DNA from: an uncultured Desulfovibrionaceae bacterium
GTDB taxonomy: Bacteria > Desulfobacterota > Desulfovibrionia > Desulfovibrionales > Desulfovibrionaceae
Assembly: GCA_947074125.1 (NCBI GenBank)
Contig: CAMTOM010000057.1
Span: 1-7,869, forward strand
Reading direction: 5' to 3'
Length of the DNA stretch: 7,869 nt
Made by a program: the position numbers and the translations under genes. The notes below the pieces were generated by a model, which searched no databases, was not told the DNA's origin, and saw only the letters and a program-made list of their open reading frames with translations. Shown in pieces: positions 4,627 through 7,869 of the stretch. Position 1 is the stretch's first letter, and every line of letters begins with the position of its first letter.

Positions 4627-7287
4627 TCAGTGCGCACTGCCCCAATCTGATCCAAGCCCCCAATCAACTTCCAATGGAATGCGTAACTCTTTGCCATCAG
4701 GGCATACACTACGCATCAACAGTGCAACCCGTTCACCAGCGGCTTGTGCCTGCTCTTGTGGCACCTCCAGAAGAAGTTCGTCATGCACCTGCAAAACAAG
4801 ACGCGCTCCGTATGCGGCAAGCGTCGCATCCTGATGCACGTGCAGCATGGCCAGTTTGATAATATCTGCAGCAGACCCCTGAATAACGGTATTCACTGCC
4901 TGACGCCGTGACGCCGCTGCAAGCTGTTCATTTGCAGAAAGAATCTCAGGTAAGGGCCGACGGCGCCCCGCCAGAGTCGTGACATAACCATGTTCACGGG
5001 CAAAGTTTTCCACGCCTTCATAAAACATCTTGAGCGTGCGCATGTGCTCAAAGTAATGCTCAATAAAACTTTTAGCTTGCGCCATCGTGATATGCAGTTC
5101 ACGCCCAAGCTTTTGCGCCCCCATGCCATAAAGAAGACCAAAATTGATCGTTTTTGCCTGACGACGCTGATCAGAAGAGACTTCTTCTGGTGGCAAATCA
5201 AACATCAAAGCCGCAGTGCGCATATGAATATCTTCTCCCTGCCGAAAAGCCTCCAGAAGTGTTTCCTCTCCTGACATATGTGCCAAAACCCGCAATTCCA
5301 CCTGTGAATAGTCAGCAGATACCAGCTTCATTCCAGTCGGCGCAACAAAACAGCGTCGCATACGTTTACCAAGATCACCACGCACAGGAATATTCTGAAG
5401 ATTGGGATTACTGGACGAAAGGCGTCCAGTTGCTGTGGCCGTCTGATTGAAGGTCGTATGAATACGCCCCTGACTGTCAACAAGGCGAGGCAGTGGCTCC
5501 AAATATGTGGAGCGCATTTTTTCAAGTTTACGAAACTGCAACACATTTTCCACCACAGGGTGATGTTCAGCCAGTTTTTCAAGCGTCATCTGATCCGTGG
5601 CAAGCTGCCCTCCTTTCGTTTTTTTGGAAGATGGCAACTGGAGAGAGCTAAACAGCACTTCACCAAGTTGCTGTGCAGAGCGGATGTTAAATTCTCCTCC
5701 TGCCGCCGCATATACTTTTGATGTCAGCGTATCCAGCTCCATCTGCACTTCGCTCAAAAATCCGGAAAAAGCAGTCGCATCAATGCCAAGCCCATCTCGC
5801 TCCATGGCAACCAGTATGGGAATAAGGGGCATTTCCATAGTTGTATACAGCGCCAATAGTGATTCTGCCACAAGGCGCTCACGCAAAAAAGAGGCCATTT
5901 CAAGAGCTTGAAGCCCAGCCTCATCCGTACCATATGACGACTGCGATCCCCATCGGGCAGCAAGTCTGGCCCAGGCATAATCTCCCTCTTCAGGGTGCAG
6001 CAAATAGACAGCCAGGCCCAAGTCAAACCATTGCGAAACGGGAATCTTTTCCCATGTTTTTTCGTGTTCCAGCAAAGCCTTCAAACTCGGAACAACGATC
6101 TGACCTGCCTGCTCGACCCATTCGCATAACAAAGCACTCTCGCCAGTATACCGCCACTGTTTCCTGTCGAGAGCGATAATGGGAGCATTTCCCACCCCAC
6201 GTATATGCACCAGAGAAACAGTCTTCCCAGAACAGTCAGGTAAAAGAGCGACATCAGAACATTCTTCCACCAAAGAAGGGGAATGCTGCTGCGGTGCACT
6301 GGCAAGCGACAAAAGGCTCAACTGTCCGGCACTGCCCTTAGCTGAAGCAGACGATGCCGTACCACCTCCTACTCCTGCCCCTTTCTCATTCTTCTGCTGC
6401 AGGCGAAGTAATGACTCTATTTCACGGCGCAAGGCATTCATCTCAAACTCCACAGCCAGAGAAGAAAGCTCTTCTGTCTGTGCGGGCTGCACCTTCAAGG
6501 ATTCCAAGGTCAGGTGTGAGCAAAAATCCCTTCGAAGACGTGTCAGGCTGCGGTACAGGAAAATCGCGTCCAAATGTTCACGCAGTTTCGCCTGCAATTT
6601 AGGATCAATGCTGTCAAAGCGATCCCGTATATCCTCAAGAGACTGAAAACCAGCAAAAAGCTTCGCGGCTGTTTTTGGCCCAATGCCAGGCACACCAGGA
6701 ATATTATCGGCAGTATCCCCAATGAGAGCCTGCACATCTGCCCATTGTTCCGGACGCAAACCACTTTCTTCCACAAAATCCGACTCGGTGAGCAGCCGGC
6801 TTTCTTTTGACGCAGGATCCCAAAGGGATACATCTGGAGAAAGACACTGACGCAAGTCCTTGTCTCCGCTCACAATCACCACAGGATGTTCTGAAGAAAA
6901 GCGCGCTGCAAGCGAAGCAATACAATCATCCGCCTCACATCCAGAAGAAACTTCCACCGGCAAGCCCAAAGCCCGCACAATACGCAATACAGGTTCTATC
7001 TGTCGAATCAGATCTTCAGGAGTAGCTTCTCTATTCGCTTTATAAAGAGGGAAAAGGTCATGACGAAAATTGGGACCTTTCCCGTCCATAACAAAAACAA
7101 AATAGGCAGGCTTCTCCTCCCGCAAGATGCGTAAAAGCATTCGTGTCACAACAACAAGAGCATTGGTAGGAAAACCATCAGAACGCTGCAAACCCCGATT
7201 GACATAAAAACCGCGATAAATAAACGCAGTACCATCCATTAAAAAAAGAGGTTCACGAGTAAGACCAAGACGTTCCTTTACGGACAT
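4627..7287 (-). CDS. polA: DNA polymerase I, proofreading residues absent
   Basis: This enzyme fills gaps and removes RNA primers in replication and repair. The 886 residues read in order as follows. The 5' nuclease (about 12-290) keeps its acidic metal ligands D18, D68, E118, D120, D121, D142, D144, D191 and D194, with the helix-hairpin-helix GVPGIGPKTA. A low-complexity Gly/Ser/Ala linker spans about 302-332. A vestigial 3'-5' exonuclease fold (about 340-480) follows. The polymerase has motif A SADYSQVELR (D659), motif B RRQAKTINFGLLYG (K712, F716, Y720) and motif C VHDELLLEV (H835, D836), ending DWGSAH like other family members. The exonuclease DTE, NxxxD and YxxxD motifs of E. coli are not present, so proofreading is probably lost, as in Taq and Bacillus Pol I. 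GGTGG lies 4 nt before the ATG. No clear promoter was seen. Monocistronic as far as visible. Confidence 0.97.
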   Translation of the reverse strand: MSVKERLGLTREPLFLMDGTAFIYRGFYVNRGLQRSDGFPTNALVVVTRMLLRILREEKPAYFVFVMDGKGPNFRHDLFPLYKANREATPEDLIRQIEPVLRIVRALGLPVEVSSGCEADDCIASLAARFSSEHPVVIVSGDKDLRQCLSPDVSLWDPASKESRLLTESDFVEESGLRPEQWADVQALIGDTADNIPGVPGIGPKTAAKLFAGFQSLEDIRDRFDSIDPKLQAKLREHLDAIFLYRSLTRLRRDFCSHLTLESLKVQPAQTEELSSLAVEFEMNALRREIESLLRLQQKNEKGAGVGGGTASSASAKGSAGQLSLLSLASAPQQHSPSLVEECSDVALLPDCSGKTVSLVHIRGVGNAPIIALDRKQWRYTGESALLCEWVEQAGQIVVPSLKALLEHEKTWEKIPVSQWFDLGLAVYLLHPEEGDYAWARLAARWGSQSSYGTDEAGLQALEMASFLRERLVAESLLALYTTMEMPLIPILVAMERDGLGIDATAFSGFLSEVQMELDTLTSKVYAAAGGEFNIRSAQQLGEVLFSSLQLPSSKKTKGGQLATDQMTLEKLAEHHPVVENVLQFRKLEKMRSTYLEPLPRLVDSQGRIHTTFNQTATATGRLSSSNPNLQNIPVRGDLGKRMRRCFVAPTGMKLVSADYSQVELRVLAHMSGEETLLEAFRQGEDIHMRTAALMFDLPPEEVSSDQRRQAKTINFGLLYGMGAQKLGRELHITMAQAKSFIEHYFEHMRTLKMFYEGVENFAREHGYVTTLAGRRRPLPEILSANEQLAAASRRQAVNTVIQGSAADIIKLAMLHVHQDATLAAYGARLVLQVHDELLLEVPQEQAQAAGERVALLMRSVCPDGKELRIPLEVDWGLGSDWGSAH

Positions 7288-7575
7288 AATGCCACCATAG
7301 CTTATTAAAAATCGTTACAAATCCATTGGCATTTTTTCAAGACATCCCAACAGATAACCCATACTTAAGGAAACACAAGCAACAAACATACACCGCAACA
7401 CCATGCCCCGCAAGCAGGAGAGAGGCGCTATTTTACTTGCTAAGCAGCACCCCTTGCGGTATTAACAAAAACATAGCGGCGAGATTTACTCTCTGCTGTC
7501 AAACCACTCTTCAATACAAGACTACACCCGAGCAATATGCCCGTGTGCGTCTGGTTTGTTGTTTTTCAGGGTGAG
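7288..7575. other. Divergent intergenic region between polA and the STAS/MlaE-like gene
   Basis: These 288 nt hold the polA ribosome-binding site (GGTGG near 7292-7296, minus strand) and a candidate rightward promoter at 7437-7465. A 7-bp inverted repeat (CCGCAAG at 7408-7414 and CTTGCGG at 7453-7459) has a 38-nt loop and overlaps that promoter. I found no clear polA promoter, no riboswitch I recognise and no tRNA. Frames crossing the region in either direction look non-coding. Confidence 0.5.
7437..7465 (+). promoter_or_regulatory. Candidate promoter for the STAS/MlaE-like gene
   Basis: TTGCTA (7437-7442) and TATTAA (7460-7465) each match four of six consensus bases and are separated by 17 nt. 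Transcription would begin near 7472, about 104 nt before the ATG at 7576. The spacing is ideal but the boxes are moderate, so this is tentative. Confidence 0.35.
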
Positions 7576-7869
7576 ATGGACACACAAATAGTAATAACAT
7601 CCAGCGTCATACAGAATGAATTACACGTTCGTATTGGTGGCTCATGGCATATGGGAACTCCCCTTCCTGCCATTGCCCAGGAAATCAGCGCTGCAATTGA
7701 ACATTCTCCCGTCACCCTGCTGCGGCTGGAAGCACAGGGGCTTGCCGCATGGGACAGCAGCTTGCTGGCCTTTCTGACTCGGCTGAACAAACGTGTAAAA
7801 AAACGCTCCCTCCGCATAGACGCTTCCGCACTCCCAGCGGGCTTGGGACGCCGGCGCACTCTCTCCTTT
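7576..7869 (+). CDS. STAS-domain protein, probable N-terminus of an MlaE-like lipid ABC-transporter permease (partial)
   Basis: Ninety-eight codons are open to the contig end with no stop. The opening resembles a STAS fold: a first strand ELHVRIGGSWHMGTPLPA (about 15-32), a strand VTLLRLEAQGLAAWDSSLLAFLTRLNKRVKKR (about 51-82) with the WDSSL turn at the start of the helix, then a basic strand LRIDAS. In Desulfovibrio and relatives, STAS segments of this type are fused to the N-terminus of MlaE-family permeases, which move phospholipids between the inner and outer membranes. That permease part would lie beyond the contig end and is inferred, not seen. A stand-alone MlaB-type STAS protein is the main alternative. 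The ATG at 7576 follows CAGGGTGAG, a usable but closely placed ribosome-binding site. Probably the first gene of a transporter operon reading rightwards. Confidence 0.65.
   Translation, partial: MDTQIVITSSVIQNELHVRIGGSWHMGTPLPAIAQEISAAIEHSPVTLLRLEAQGLAAWDSSLLAFLTRLNKRVKKRSLRIDASALPAGLGRRRTLSF

Noticed and set aside
7315..7404. 29-residue minus-strand hydrophobic peptide frame upstream of polA
   Set aside because: It has no proper ribosome-binding site, no recognisable motif and is within chance expectation.
7381..7462. Possible riboswitch on the minus strand upstream of polA (AAGGGGTGCTG resembles part of a TPP element)
   Set aside because: The CTGAGA and other conserved TPP segments are missing, and polA is not a thiamine gene.
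7326..7574. 82-codon plus-strand frame ending just before the STAS gene
   Set aside because: It needs a TTG start with no ribosome-binding site, overlaps the candidate promoter, and its sequence resembles no protein.
7566..7859. 97-codon minus-strand frame at the right end
   Set aside because: It is antisense to the STAS-domain frame, which has a better start and domain-like sequence.

Overview
The window looks like a complete short contig from a gut- or sediment-type Desulfovibrionaceae (Desulfovibrio-like) bacterium. This rests on the wording of ribosomal proteins L13 and S9, on the presence of a long YcaO-domain protein beside them, and on a STAS-MlaE type permease start. The lineage is recognised from memory, not from a search. 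Base composition is near balanced by eye. The left end is not biological: positions 1-49 are Illumina TruSeq index adapter (tail of P7, an 8-base i7 index, then the read-2 adapter), so genuine DNA starts at about 50. The right end cuts through a gene.

Layout, left to right. 50-286: no gene I can support. 287-2119 (minus): a 610-residue protein with an N-terminal region I cannot assign and a C-terminal YcaO ATP-binding domain. 2135-2175: a strong intrinsic terminator reading left, just after rpsI. 2200-3043 (minus): the two-gene operon rplM-rpsI (ribosomal proteins L13 and S9), with strong ribosome-binding sites and a good sigma70-type promoter at 3080-3108. 3044-3312: divergent promoter region. 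3313-4554 (plus): a 413-residue HD-superfamily hydrolase whose C-terminal half keeps every YfbR 5'-deoxynucleotidase signature residue, and whose N-terminal half looks like a decayed second copy of the same fold. 4558-4588: a perfect 12-bp hairpin between convergent genes. 4627-7287 (minus): polA, DNA polymerase I, with an intact 5' nuclease and polymerase but without the proofreading catalytic residues. 7288-7575: divergent intergenic region with one plausible promoter. 7576-end (plus): the start of a STAS-domain protein, probably the N-terminus of an MlaE-like lipid-transport permease.

This is mostly core chromosome: translation (L13, S9), DNA replication and repair (PolA), nucleotide metabolism (HD hydrolase) and envelope lipid transport. 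I see no transposase, prophage, CRISPR array, tRNA or rRNA. The parts most worth a second look are the tandem HD protein, the orphan YcaO protein beside a ribosomal operon, and the sequencing artefacts at both contig ends.
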